Assembly (NCBI GenBank): GCA_015039365.1
Contig: WION01000263.1
Coordinates: forward strand, 1 to 64,000
Source of the DNA: Amanita rubescens
Lineage: Eukaryota; Basidiomycota; Agaricomycetes; Agaricales; Amanitaceae
Direction of reading: 5' to 3'
DNA: 64,000 nt
Of the stretch, positions 45,648 to 55,600 are shown piece by piece. Both the position numbers and the translations under genes were made by a program. Position 1 is the stretch's first letter. Every line of letters starts with the position of its first letter. Below the pieces are notes generated by a model, which saw nothing but the letters and a program-made list of their open reading frames with translations, ran no database searches and was not told the origin of the DNA.

Positions 45648-47520
45648 ACATCGCATCTTGATCTTATACCACCACCTTCCTCTTTAGGAACATGCGCCGA
45701 CACCGCCCAGGACAGCCCTTGAACAGAAGTCGTGGTAGCTTTCCGTCTCATATTCCACCGCACGGACGGGGTTCTGGAGCCTCTGGCTCTGATGCCTCGT
45801 TTGGTGCGGATTCACTAGATGCCCATATCGCAATGGATACTGATGGGGATGAGCATCCCCCGACGACCCGACAACCGTCTCAGGCGGGTTCAACCCACTC
45901 TGATGGTTTCCCCGACGCCCCGGACCGCTTTGGCCTCATTCTTGAGGCCTGCGCAGACTTTCATACTGCAATTGATGGTATCTACGCCATCGATCTCCCT
46001 CGAGAAGTTCATGAGTCGCTCGGACAAGTCTTGGCTCCCTTTGCCCTGGCATTAGGTATAGAATCCTTTGTCGTTGATGGTCGAAGGGTCACTGTGACTC
46101 GAGCTGCGGGCACCGTTGTGGAGGATCGCCCCTCTGAGGTGATCTCTGCGCCTGCCCCAATCCCACCTGCCACGTCAGAACCTCCCCCACCCACGGGGAC
46201 AGCGTTCCCCGTGCCGCCTATCACCACAGACCCTGCCTATATTAGGATCAACAAGAGACAGCTTCTCGGCCGCCCTCCCCCTCCGCCTCCTGCCAGGCGT
46301 TCCTATGCTAGTGTTGCCGGTAAAGGCCCTCCCGCTCCCCCAATACAGCCTCCCCCTCATGGACCTTCAAAGCAGACTGCTAACATCAAGTCTTGCACTC
46401 GTCAGGGAACCAAGGCTTCGGCCTTGGTTCTTCGCTTCCGTCCCAGTCCCACTGGTGAAGTTATCCCCCTTCTCTCCGACGTCCAGAGGATCCTTGCCGG
46501 CTCCTCCCCCCCACCTGCTCATGTAGGCTATACTTTGCGTGGTGATCTCCTGGTGCGTTTTCCCCAGGCGATCGGCCCCGAACTCAAGAAGGAGGTCATA
46601 TCCCTCCTGTCCACTTTGCATGCGGGAGGCGTCCAGCTCCTCAGCCGGGATACGACATCCCTTATCAAATTCATGCACATCCCGACACACCACCTGAATG
46701 GGGGTGCGACTACATCTGACTGGCTCCACACCACCGTCTCATCCCACCCCCGTTGGAAGGGGGTTCATTTTGTACAGCAGGCCCATTTCATCATTCCCTC
46801 CGGCAAGACGATTGGCTATACCGCCACTGTGGTGGTTGAGGTCGCCGACGACTGTGCTTCATCTGTTGCACGTCGCCTTCTCCAGACGGACGTCAATTTC
46901 GATGGCATCCCCTGTCGTGCCCGCCCTTGGGTCTTGCGCAAGGCCTCTTGCCAGTGTGGTATCTGCCTCCGGTGGGGCCACACTTCCCATGTTTGTTCGT
47001 CACGCCTCCCTTGGTGTGCCCTTTGCGCCAACTGTCACAGCACGGCCGTTCATGAGCAGGCAGTCCAACAGGACGTCACCATGGAAGACATCAAATGCAT
47101 CAATTGCCGTGGGCCCCATCCCGCCATCTCTCGGGATTGCCCGTTCTTCATCGCTAGATTCGACGACAAAGCGCTTGCCGCCATGCAAGCCAAACGGTTG
47201 AAGCAAGTCCGCCAGGCTCACGATCAACGCCACCAAACCAAACAAGCCTCCCGCGTTGCGGCGCGTTACGAGGGCCTAGGCTTAGACTAGGCCCCCTCGT
47301 CCTTCCAAGGCTCATCGCTCCTCTCTCATCGTTTCCTTCTGGGGGTGGACTAGTTAAACACTGTATGCGGCCGTATGCCGACTTCGTGATTAGTATAAGT
47401 TTTTACTTACGGGTTCTTTTCCTCACCTAGTGTAGGTTTTTTCCCAGAGTACCTCTGTAGTGTGTTGTGGCAATACACTCGCCTGGCCCGTTGGCCATTA
47501 AAAAAAAAAAAAAAAAAAAA
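45648..47520 (+). mobile_element. ORF1-only non-LTR retrotransposon (LINE-derived)
   Basis: A 1,873-bp insertion in the NLR coding sequence, antisense to it. GTATGCGCAC (up to AAAGTATGCGCAC) flanks both sides, at 45635-45647 and 47518-47530, giving a 10-13 bp target duplication. It has a ~44-bp leader, one intact 532-codon frame, a ~209-bp 3' region and an uninterrupted 21-A tail (47500-47520). There is no endonuclease or reverse transcriptase frame. The intact frame, perfect duplication and clean tail indicate a recent insertion, presumably mobilised by a partner element elsewhere. Confidence 0.9.
45692..47290 (+). CDS. LINE ORF1 / Gag-like zinc-knuckle protein
   Basis: A 532-aa uninterrupted frame in the LINE-derived insertion. 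Residues 1-60 are Arg/Ser/Gly-rich, and the middle is Pro-rich (PPPPPPARRSYASVAGK near residues 190-210). A central domain (about 240-400) contains VLRFRPSP and the VQLLSRDTTSLIKF strand pattern seen in fungal LINE ORF1 proteins. Near residues 419-435 is a CCHC knuckle, CGICLRWGHTSHVC, followed by CALCANCHSTAVH, and near 470 CINCRGPHPAISRDC. Such proteins bind the element's RNA and chaperone reverse transcription. The basic C-terminus (KRLKQVRQAHDQRHQ) ends at TAG. It is GC-rich and shows no decay. No ORF2 follows. Confidence 0.85.
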   Translation: MRRHRPGQPLNRSRGSFPSHIPPHGRGSGASGSDASFGADSLDAHIAMDTDGDEHPPTTRQPSQAGSTHSDGFPDAPDRFGLILEACADFHTAIDGIYAIDLPREVHESLGQVLAPFALALGIESFVVDGRRVTVTRAAGTVVEDRPSEVISAPAPIPPATSEPPPPTGTAFPVPPITTDPAYIRINKRQLLGRPPPPPPARRSYASVAGKGPPAPPIQPPPHGPSKQTANIKSCTRQGTKASALVLRFRPSPTGEVIPLLSDVQRILAGSSPPPAHVGYTLRGDLLVRFPQAIGPELKKEVISLLSTLHAGGVQLLSRDTTSLIKFMHIPTHHLNGGATTSDWLHTTVSSHPRWKGVHFVQQAHFIIPSGKTIGYTATVVVEVADDCASSVARRLLQTDVNFDGIPCRARPWVLRKASCQCGICLRWGHTSHVCSSRLPWCALCANCHSTAVHEQAVQQDVTMEDIKCINCRGPHPAISRDCPFFIARFDDKALAAMQAKRLKQVRQAHDQRHQTKQASRVAARYEGLGLD

Positions 47521-48669
47521 GTATGCGCACTCCGTGACTTGCTGTGACATGCGTTCAACGATCAGACCGTGTGACACGATTCTCTTGGTGGGTTTGGCCT
47601 CATTGACAAACGAAAAAACATCGTTCATGATATTGATGAGGCGATGGATGCATCTATCACGATCAACTTGAGCCAAGATGGTCTGCAAAAGGTTCAGATT
47701 AAAACGAATATGCAGAGTGTACAAGAACGAACGTTAGGCACAACAGAGAGGATGCTCCACGCCATATTAGCGTATGGGTGGACCTGGATATATGATCGCC
47801 TCGTGAATCAGAGACAGCGGAGAGTTCATCTCTTTGACTACTTACGCGTGCGATCCCATCCACAAATTCTGTGAACAATCTAACCTTCTCTAGGAGCGGT
47901 CCCCAGGTAGTTGTCAAGGACTCGATATTAGTTACTGCCGCAACAGAAGTATTGACCGCGTCTTGCATTGATGATGGCGCCAGCTTCATGTCGACAAATC
48001 CATCGTTTGCTTCTGCAACGGCCTCCTCCATGTTCAATTCTGCTGCATCAGAGGCCTTCGACATAGCGGCAATCCTGAATTCAATGACGATATCTGTTTT
48101 GCGCTGATTCCCTTGGGAATCAGATTTGCGTAGCTCCCGAGTGATAGCTAAGAGTAAAGATTATTAGTGGAAGGGGCTCGACATGCAATCATACAGACCT
48201 CCTCCAGCCGTTCCTTCAGCAAGAAGCAACTCAATCGCGTCTTTTGTTCCACCGATAAACTTGTCCTTGACGATATTTTTGGCATAGAGCCGACACTCCA
48301 ACACAGAAGAGCTTAATCCGTCGCTACCACATGCATTAGTAACGCCGTGAGATGTAGAGGGCTTCAAGTGTGCTCACAAATAGAAACTATCCATCCACGA
48401 AGCTGCATTTCCCTTTGCCAGTCCAGTCTTATGTTTCGGCTCCCCGTCGATCACCAGTTCCACGTAAAATTTGTCAAGACGCCTTATTCCATCGATTGGG
48501 AGTTTCTGACCTCTGATATCTGCTTTTGATAGTCAGATCGATCATTAATGACGACGCGTATCTAACCTTTGATGCTGGCCGATATGGAGCTATGAAATGT
48601 TTACATAACCACAAATACAGGATGAAGGACTCATACTCACGTTGAGGCAGGAGGGCTGGTGTTCATTTC

Positions 48670-48889
48670 TCAGAGAGCGCTAGAATGCCGCACGGCGATG
48701 CATGTTGTCCTTCTAATTTTATCTTCTCAAATATATTCGATTCTCACGTTCAATGTGCGAACATTTTTCGAGGACAGAAAGAAAACGGGAACAACAGATC
48801 TGCCAAAATCTCCGGGTAGTAAGTAGTACTGATGCATGATCATAAAAGCACCGCCTCGGCATTGACGAACCGAGTCTGAGTCGACCCGC
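48670..48889. other. Region upstream of the NLR start
   Basis: AT-richer sequence 5' of the NLR start codon at 48666, presumably its former promoter. No further gene is seen. It runs into the dispersed repeat at 48,890. Confidence 0.35.
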
Positions 48890-49038
48890 AACATGATTTG
48901 TACTTTCAATATTGAACGCATTCAATGAGTGTGGCCGACACTTTGACGAGTGTGAGGGGCATTTAAGCGTGTGGTGGCCATTTGGCGAGTGTGTAGGATG
49001 ATTGATGACCGTGAGTGTGACAGTGTCGCATTTGGGGG
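48890..49038 (+). repeat. Dispersed repeat, copy 2 (longest)
   Basis: Carries ACATGATTTGTACTTTCAA, GAGTGTGGCCGACACTTTGA, GAGGGGCATTTAAGCG, then GGCCATTTGGCGAGTGTG and GAGTGTGACAGTGTCGCATT. The first half matches 32,186-32,268 and the second half matches 59,757-59,816. Confidence 0.8.
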
Positions 49039-49040
49039 CC

Positions 49041-50644
49041 AGATGGTAATTCTAAGCTAGCCGAGGGATGAGGCGTGGCGTAGAATGTAGTCTAAGTGTG
49101 AGGTAGCGAAGTGGCTGTGCCACGGTCTCCCTTCTCTTTCCTGCCACATCAAGACAGCGAGACCCGACGTGACCGACTCCAGCTCGCTCTCGTGACGCGC
49201 CATTAGAGCTCCTCGGTTGCGTTACAGCAGCTTCCGGATCTTTTCGCGCTCCAGGATCAGCACGACGCGCTACATGAATGACCCACACAAAGCTGCCCGG
49301 GCCATACCGGCTCTTTTCCCTCGACACCGTATCGCACAGCTGTCCACCATACTAGGCAAGACGGATGATCACCGAACGTCGGATCGCATCCGGCTCTTTG
49401 CCCTCGACGCCATAATTACACGGCCGCCTGACAATGGATGATCACCGAACATCGGATCGCATCCCAGGTCATGGCCTCTCGATGCATGCCGGCCCACTGG
49501 CAGTGACACCAAGCACACGGCCAAGAGGAACTGGAAAGCAGCTTGTGACAGCGAAAACCGAGGCGTCCCCCTTGTTACCCTTGCTCGCGCTGTCTGGGAC
49601 TCCCTTTATGGCGTTTACGCCGTACTCTTGAGCCGTTTCACAAGGTACATTCACCCATCAGACGTTTTTGCCCCCTTGGGCCATTAATCAGAATGAGTGT
49701 ACCTCCTTCCTAGACTGGAGGGGTCGACAAGCTCCCTGGCCGCGTTGCTAACTCCTTCTTCATCAGGGGAACAGCTCGCCTTGTCGACCTCCAGCATTTT
49801 GGGCCCCTGGCCATCCCCCTTGGGGCTTTGCCCATCCGTTTTGACTCAAGGATCCCAGACTCCGAAAGCAGATCTGTACCCTCAGGCTTTCCCTCTCACG
49901 GACGATCATTTCCTCAAAGGACGGAGGGGTCAACAAGCTCACTGGCCGCGTCGTTATGAACTCCTTCCTCATCAGGGGAACAGCTCGCCTTGCCGACCCC
50001 CAGCGTTTCGGGCCGGGAGTCCCTCCCGGGGGCTTCGCCCATCCATTTTTAACTCAAAGGCTCACTCGAGTGAAAACTATACCCTTCCCTCTCGCGAACG
50101 ACCCTTTTCCTTAAAAGACATCTGAGCATCGAAACACGTAGATGGTAATTCTAAGCTAGCCGAGGGATGAGGCGTGGCGTAGAATGTAGTCTAAGTGTGA
50201 GGTAGCGAAGTGGCTGTGCCACGGTCTCCCTTCTCTTTCCTGCCACATCAAGACAGCGAGACCCGACGTGACCGACTCCAGCTCGCTCTCGTGACGCGCC
50301 ATTAGAGCTCCTCGGTTGCGTTACAGCAGCTTCCGGATCTTTTCGCGCCCCACCCGCCACTCCCTCTCTCAGGTCCGTACTAAGGAAGATAAGCCGCCCT
50401 TCAGACGTCTTCCTCCCTTCTTAGTCCGACGCGCTTTTGAAAGGTCAAAAGGCTGACCTGCTTGGCGCCCACCCGCCCTCACAGCTCGCCTTGCCGACCC
50501 CCAGCGTTTCGGGCCGGGAGTCCCTCCCGGGGGCTTCGCCCATCCGTTTTTAACTCAAAGGCTCACTCGAGTGAAAACTATACCCTTCCCTCTCGCGAAC
50601 GACCCTTTTCCTTAAAAGACATCTGAGCATCGAAACGCGTAGAT
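49041..50644. repeat. Tandem A-B segmental duplication
   Basis: Block A (209 bp) is identical at 49041-49249 and 50140-50348. Block B (~163 bp, two or three mismatches) occurs at about 49981-50143 and 50481-50644, with a more diverged version near 49,768-49,930. Order: A-(~730 bp)-B, directly followed by A-(~132 bp)-B. The first middle segment also holds a short duplicate of GGATGATCACCGAAC. There is no coding evidence. It could be a non-autonomous element or local amplification. Confidence 0.85.
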
Positions 50645-51240
50645 AAATGTTCACGATCGTCTCTCTTACCATTATGTAATTGACTTAAGAGCCCGATCAC
50701 TCCTTCGCGCGCTGCAGGAAAAGAAGGGACCCGCGCACTACCTCTTTTCACGGATTCACAAAGAGGGAGACTGTTCAAAGGTATGGCGCATGCCATTACA
50801 GCTTATCACTTCGCATCGGAAAACGACGCCAGGACAGATTCTACCGAACTTCTGCACGTTCGGAACCCACGATTATTATGTCTTCTGATGCGCTGGATGT
50901 TATGCGTGAGCGGTTGAAGGTGTTAAAATGGTTCTTGGGCATTCAGGGTTCCTGGTACGTTTGCTCATTGCCGGTTTCTTCCTCTGTTTAACGTGCTGGT
51001 AGACCAGACGACATTCAGTCTAATCACTGGCATAGTGGGTTCTTTACAGAACTATCAACTCACCCAATGCAAACTTCGACGATGTATGTATGCGTACGCA
51101 CTTCCCCACATTTCTTCACTTACGCAACTTTTACAAGACAGTAATGATGCGGAGTTGGCTGTGCTGAAGTTGTGTGTCTCGGTGGTGCGGGGGTAGTAGG
51201 ACAGTGGACGTGAATGTTGTTACGCGTTAATGCATATATT
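50645..51240. other. Gene-free stretch
   Basis: No supported gene; only short frames on both strands. Confidence 0.4.
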
Positions 51241-51251
51241 TTGCTTGTCTA

Positions 51252-51636
51252 CTACGTATACACCACCTTGAAGCAGTTACCAAACCGACTTGTCAAATTG
51301 CCAGGTGCACGAGGAAACATAAGCTTGTTGAACGTTGTATGGTCGCCGGTTACGATAACGCTCCTGATCCTAGGACCTAGTATGACGACGCAAGAAGGAG
51401 AGAAACCGTTCTGCATCGGTTTCCGCCAAGAGAGCGTTGGCGTCGTAAAACAAAGTTTTGAGTCTACTAGGAAATTCGAAACTGGAGGAAAGAGCGTTGG
51501 AGAGGTCACTGAAGATGGGTTGAGTTTTGATCCATTCGTCGCGTTGTTTCTTGATTTGGATGCTGTAGGGCTCCGGAACTGTGATACCTTGATCGTCAAT
51601 CTGCCTGCAAAAGAAAAACCCCGGGTCTGTGCTCAA
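51252..51636 (-). CDS. Hypothetical protein fragment
   Basis: On the minus strand, from 51636: DDQGITVPEPYSIQIKKQRD, then FSDLSNALSSSFEFPSRL and ANALLAETDAERFLSFLR. A second frame below gives SVIVTGDHTTFNKLMFPRAP. The amino-acid composition looks like real protein, but the start and the splice between the two parts are uncertain and no family is recognised. The opposite strand also has a 160-aa frame here, which I consider the shadow. Confidence 0.35.
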
Positions 51637-51825
51637 ACTTCAAATGCAACTTACACCGTGCATGGCACCACGAGCTTGGTGGAACGATCACGATGAAATC
51701 ACCAGTTTTTTTCTTTCCAGGTGTGAACAGACTGTACCTGCAATATTGCTCGACTACCATGCGATGGTTTTCTCCCGGCTCGCGACAAGGACAACACCAC
51801 ATTTGCAATTTAGGTATCAACGCTA

Positions 51826-52734
51826 TCAAGAAAAAGGCATAACATTCAGCACCCATTGTATACTCTGAAGCATCTCGTACTCTTGTTTGTATGATTTAAG
51901 ATACGAAAGGACTAGTTCTCGCCACCCGACTGGAACTGGCATTTGGGGAACGCCTGTGTCCGATGCGATACAGGCATACTCAAAGTACTCGGGATACCAG
52001 CCTGCAAGTTCCCAATCAATTACCCATAGATTGCCGTTATCGTCGAGGATGAGATTCCTCGCTGCGAGGTCCTGATGGGTGAAGACAAGGGGACCGGCGT
52101 CATTGAACATCGGACGAGCAGACATCTCCTCCCCCCCACCTCTTCTCGCGATCGACAGCTTCCGATTTAACCATGTTACGAGATCGTGGTGGGATCGAAA
52201 CGGCCCAGCGCCAAAGAAGGTGAACCAACGTCCTTCACATTTCGACCCGAGGCTAGGATTGGGTGGGCCAGGAGTTGTCGAGTGCGGCATTGCGCGTAGT
52301 TGAGCGATAACATCAGCTAGCTGTGACGCCCGCTTGAGACGTTCACTCTGGTCGAAAGAAGCCCACACATCCTGCAAAGTACGCCCGCGGACATAGTCCA
52401 TGACAATGTACGTGCGTCCCGCATGGTAGAAAACCAGATGGACCGTTGGGATGTTGATCTTGGTTCGTGTTCTGACATATTCCATATTGAAGGCCTCAGT
52501 GGCACTGACCATGCCATACTTGACCACTTTATTCCCAGCTATCTGTTTCACAGACGTTCCTGTACTGAATTTATTGAGATCAACACCAGTTTCCAGAGAT
52601 AAAAGGACATTTTCTGGAGTCAGATCGGGATCCGAAGTGCGTGACAGAATGATACGAATGGGATCTTGAGTAATGGTCTCTTCGTGGCATGCTCTGCGAG
52701 CAAAGGTCAGCGAGGTCAAAACAGGAGTAATCAA
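51826..52734 (-). CDS. APH/choline-kinase-like phosphotransferase
   Basis: A 302-aa single-exon frame from ATG 52734. It has the protein-kinase-like fold signature of aminoglycoside-phosphotransferase family proteins: a hinge-like YIVMDYVRGRTLQDVW (residues ~108-123), the catalytic loop FTHQDLAARNLILDDNG (~214-230, His-x-Asp...Asn) and the metal-binding VIDWELAGWYPEY (~234-246). Fungal members are usually uncharacterised small-molecule kinases and are not antibiotic-resistance genes. The N-terminus begins close to the end of the upstream truncated adenylation gene on the same strand. An upstream exon is possible. Confident on family, not on substrate. Confidence 0.8.
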   Translation of the reverse strand: MITPVLTSLTFARRACHEETITQDPIRIILSRTSDPDLTPENVLLSLETGVDLNKFSTGTSVKQIAGNKVVKYGMVSATEAFNMEYVRTRTKINIPTVHLVFYHAGRTYIVMDYVRGRTLQDVWASFDQSERLKRASQLADVIAQLRAMPHSTTPGPPNPSLGSKCEGRWFTFFGAGPFRSHHDLVTWLNRKLSIARRGGGEEMSARPMFNDAGPLVFTHQDLAARNLILDDNGNLWVIDWELAGWYPEYFEYACIASDTGVPQMPVPVGWRELVLSYLKSYKQEYEMLQSIQWVLNVMPFS

Positions 52735-52776
52735 TACCTACTGATCCATACGAGATCCATGCTAAATAACTTGGCA

Positions 52777-54275
52777 TCAATGCGTGATGGTTTGCTGAGG
52801 CAGGCAGATACGTACCAAGGCAATGTAGGAGAGCCCAGATTTGGCCAACAAGTCTTTCACCGGCGAGGTAGGTTCACGTGGAAGAATGATCTTTGGACGT
52901 TCTATGGTCGGCATTGTGGCATCTTTAGCATCTACGGCCCTAGTCACGAGAGTGACCAAAGTGTCCTCGTCTACACAAAGATGGGTGTGGGGAAGGATTG
53001 ATGCCAGCGCCGTTATTGAGTGTCTCCGAACGTCCCCAACAATGCCGCAAATACTCCCACCGTGCTGATGGGAGGATCAGATCACGATTCATGCACCTCA
53101 GTTACACTTACGAATAACGTTTGCCAAATCATTCCCAGCATTCTGCTATCAACCCTCTGGTCCGCGTAGAGAACCTGCATGTTGCCTGAAGATATAGATT
53201 TATAATCCTTTAAAAGCGCTGCAAGGATATCGGCATTGGATGCGAAGATTCCCGAAGTGGTATCGAACAGAAACTGCTCCTCTCCACGAATTTCCGGAAG
53301 TCTTGGCCGCAGAATCTCCTCGGTAGAGGAGTCATTGTCGCTACCATATTGTGGGGGGTCAATGACCGGGAGATCAATGCCAGGAAAGTGAATCTCGGTG
53401 ATGATAGCGCTTGCTAAGGGATTATTCACATCGGCCACAGCTTCTGCAGGTATGGACGCAATCCCGGACATCGAGAGAGCGACCGTCGTAATCGCTGCAA
53501 GATGAGGTTGGAGCTGGCCGAGAACTACTGAATCACCGCGGTCGATGCCTCGGGTTTCCAGTCTACGGATGAATTTAACCGCACATAAGAACAACTCAAG
53601 GTAGTTGATGTTGGCTACGGGCACCACCGTAGAGTCCTGTTGTAGATGAAAAAGACAGATGGCTGGCGCAAGTGGCATTGCCTTAACACGCTCATAAAAG
53701 CATGTATGAACGAGTGTACCTCGGGGCGGAAACATACTGGAATCGGGCCTTTGATAGCGGCGAGGTGGGGGCAATTCATCGTTGTGGAAAAGAAGTTCCT
53801 CAGCCGTACGGGGGGTGAAGAGCGGCGCCGGCGAAGTGGATTGTGCTTCTCGAAGAGCCCATTCAATATGCAGTATGAGCCAACTGGCTTGACTTTGACT
53901 GAGGAACCCTATATCGAAGGTGATATTAATAACATCTTGGTTATCAGCTTGGTGGATGGCGGTAAGAAGGATGGGAATTCCAAGGTTTATGGCAAGTTGT
54001 GCTGTTTGGGATGTTCCAAGAGCTAAAGCCAGCACAACGGGAGTAGTCGCGCCGCTGTTGGCGTCGCGAACGTTGGTGCCTGTCGTATCGTAACGGAGAA
54101 TCTGGGAGTCGATCAGAACGTCAAATACGGGAGGTAAGGAATACTGGCAAAGAACAGACGCCACTGCTCGCCGATAGTCGCATGGATCTGGGATAGTGAA
54201 ACCCAAGGACAGCTGGCGAGTTTGCCATCGAGGAGAGGTCACCAATGGCGGATGCCAAACAGCTTTGTTGAACAT
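52777..54275 (-). pseudogene. Adenylate-forming (NRPS-like) enzyme, truncated
   Basis: Starts at 54275 (MFNKAVWHPPLVTSPRWQTR). HTCFYERVKAMPLAPAI (about residue 190), NINYLELFLCAVKFIRRLE and RGIDRGDSVVLGQLQPHLAA resemble the N-terminus of an AMP-binding domain. A following exon (about 53,020-52,780) reads ALASILPHTHLCVDEDTLVT and KDLLAKSGLSYIALV. The sequence then stops at the phosphotransferase gene. The usual phosphate-binding Ser/Thr/Gly motif, the core A-domain motifs and carrier or reductase domains are missing. Probably a 5' remnant of a larger metabolic gene, or a divergent short relative. Confidence 0.5.
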
Positions 54276-54688
54276 AGGAAGTTATACGAGTCACGGTCAC
54301 GCTTGCTTGGTTGAGCGCCGGGACTGATCATCATCCGTACGGCGCTTGCGTAATGCATCCCTCTTGTCTATGGAAAACTGTGACTCCTCATCGGTGATGG
54401 CATCGGTTGCAAATTATCCAAGAGAGCTTGAAACTTAGTGCGTAAACCCTCGATCCGTTCAACTTGCGAGCTCTGACAGTTGCGGCCGTGCTGATTTTAT
54501 CCATTCGAGGTACTGGTCCGGCCCCCTTGTCCCTAATTGGGTGGCCCGTGTAACCTACTTATCAAGCAAAACCGGAATGAAGATCACCTTTATTCTTGCC
54601 TGATATATAGCTAAGTAAATATAACAATTTAAAAAACATCACAGACTCGTCTACTACTACTATGATAATAAATAGGCATCATTAGCAA

Positions 54689-55336
54689 TCAATAGAAATG
54701 GCCCTGCTCGACAGGCCTATGCGTGCCTTCAGGGCCATTGGCACCGTGCCGCCACACGCAGCCAATTGAATTATCAAATTCAGGGAAATTCGGGCCCGCG
54801 CTAGCTATCAAGCCTTGGTCCTTCAAAAGATGCACAACAGTGCTGACCCAGCAGCGGCAGCCTTCTCCATTCGCTGCGTACTTGTATCGGAGTAGTCCGT
54901 GGTGTTCGATCAAGTCGAGGACGGAGCGTACGGTCAGGTGGGTGACGGGCATCATCGGAACGATTAAAACGCCCTGGTTCGACACAGGATATGATGGTCT
55001 GCCGAGGACTCCAAGGGTGCCATGCGGGGCATCTGCTCCGACCATATCGAATGAAAAGGACTTATCCGCAGCAATGGCGAAGAAGAGACGCCAATGGTTG
55101 GCCTCCTGGCCACCGTGCGGCGTGGATGGGTTGCTGCACTGAGCGAAGACACCGTGAGTGATGGGTGCATCGAGGGAACCCTCTGGAAGGCCGCGCAACT
55201 GGAGTTCGACGTTGGGCCACGAACTAGTGGCAGCAGCATGGTTACCATGCTGAGCCCCATGCATAGGGGCAGCGATGACGCAGGGGCTAACGAGAAGGGC
55301 GATGACGAAGGTGAAGGATAGGCTGCGCATTTTCAA
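54689..55336 (-). CDS. Secreted protein, DUF7770-like
   Basis: A single exon of 215 aa with the signal peptide MKMRSLSFTFVIALLVSPCV, probably cleaved near VIAAP. The mature part has EANHWRLFF, KSFSFDMVGADAP, SVLDLIEHHGLLRYKYAANG and EGCRCWVSTVVHLLKDQG, a pattern I associate with the fungal DUF7770 family, whose function is unknown. The frame is intact with a normal stop. A TATA-like stretch (TTTTTATACG) lies upstream near 55,432. The secretion call is firm; the family call is moderate. Confidence 0.65.
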   Translation of the reverse strand: MKMRSLSFTFVIALLVSPCVIAAPMHGAQHGNHAAATSSWPNVELQLRGLPEGSLDAPITHGVFAQCSNPSTPHGGQEANHWRLFFAIAADKSFSFDMVGADAPHGTLGVLGRPSYPVSNQGVLIVPMMPVTHLTVRSVLDLIEHHGLLRYKYAANGEGCRCWVSTVVHLLKDQGLIASAGPNFPEFDNSIGCVWRHGANGPEGTHRPVEQGHFY

Positions 55337-55600
55337 AAGGGACCTGCTTTGGAAAACGGGAGGTAGGTGTAAGAAATGAGGGCGATTGAGGAGACCAGCT
55401 CTTAGAGAAGAAATTGAGGCTTTTGATGGTCGTTTTTATACGAGGAGAGCACCATCATGGAGATATCACTGCTCGTATTACAAAAGTTACTACCACAGCT
55501 TGACAGACGTTGCGCGTCCCGTTTTGCGCTAGAAGCATATGGGCGCTGATCCAATTCGTTTGCCGGTCATATTATGGACAATAGACCTCTCCGTACCCGT

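Larger units (their letters stand above)
36381..48666 (-). pseudogene. C2-NACHT-WD40 NOD-like receptor, interrupted by three transposable elements
   Basis: Exons read 48666-48641, 48589-48567, 48519-48378 and 48323-48199 (C2-like: KFYVELVIDGEPKHKTGLAK, SSSVLECRLYAKN), then 48147-47846 (WGPLLEKVRLFTEFVDGIA). The frame continues through ILAQVDRDRCIHRL to CAYF, where a LINE is inserted. It resumes at FIRDYAMNKS, splices to KRTLKNSF, then enters the NACHT exon from 45315 with Walker A GVAGSGKS and Walker B ILVVIDALDE. A TGA at 43908-43906 stands where LLYWLEVLSL is expected. WD40 repeats follow at 43,560-43,142, 40,656-40,589 and 37,732-36,450, separated by elements B and A. The end, LLFWVPPWNRAGL to VHGNSWQQC, is the usual C-terminus of these receptors. 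Fungal NLRs act in non-self recognition and cell death; this copy is very likely inactive. Confidence 0.88.

Noticed and set aside
45692..47290. Treating the zinc-knuckle ORF as a host gene nested in the NLR
   Set aside because: The flanking target duplication and the A-tail identify it as part of a retrotransposon insertion.
51214..51696. 160-codon plus-strand frame
   Set aside because: The minus strand in the same place has more protein-like composition; this frame shows no domain.
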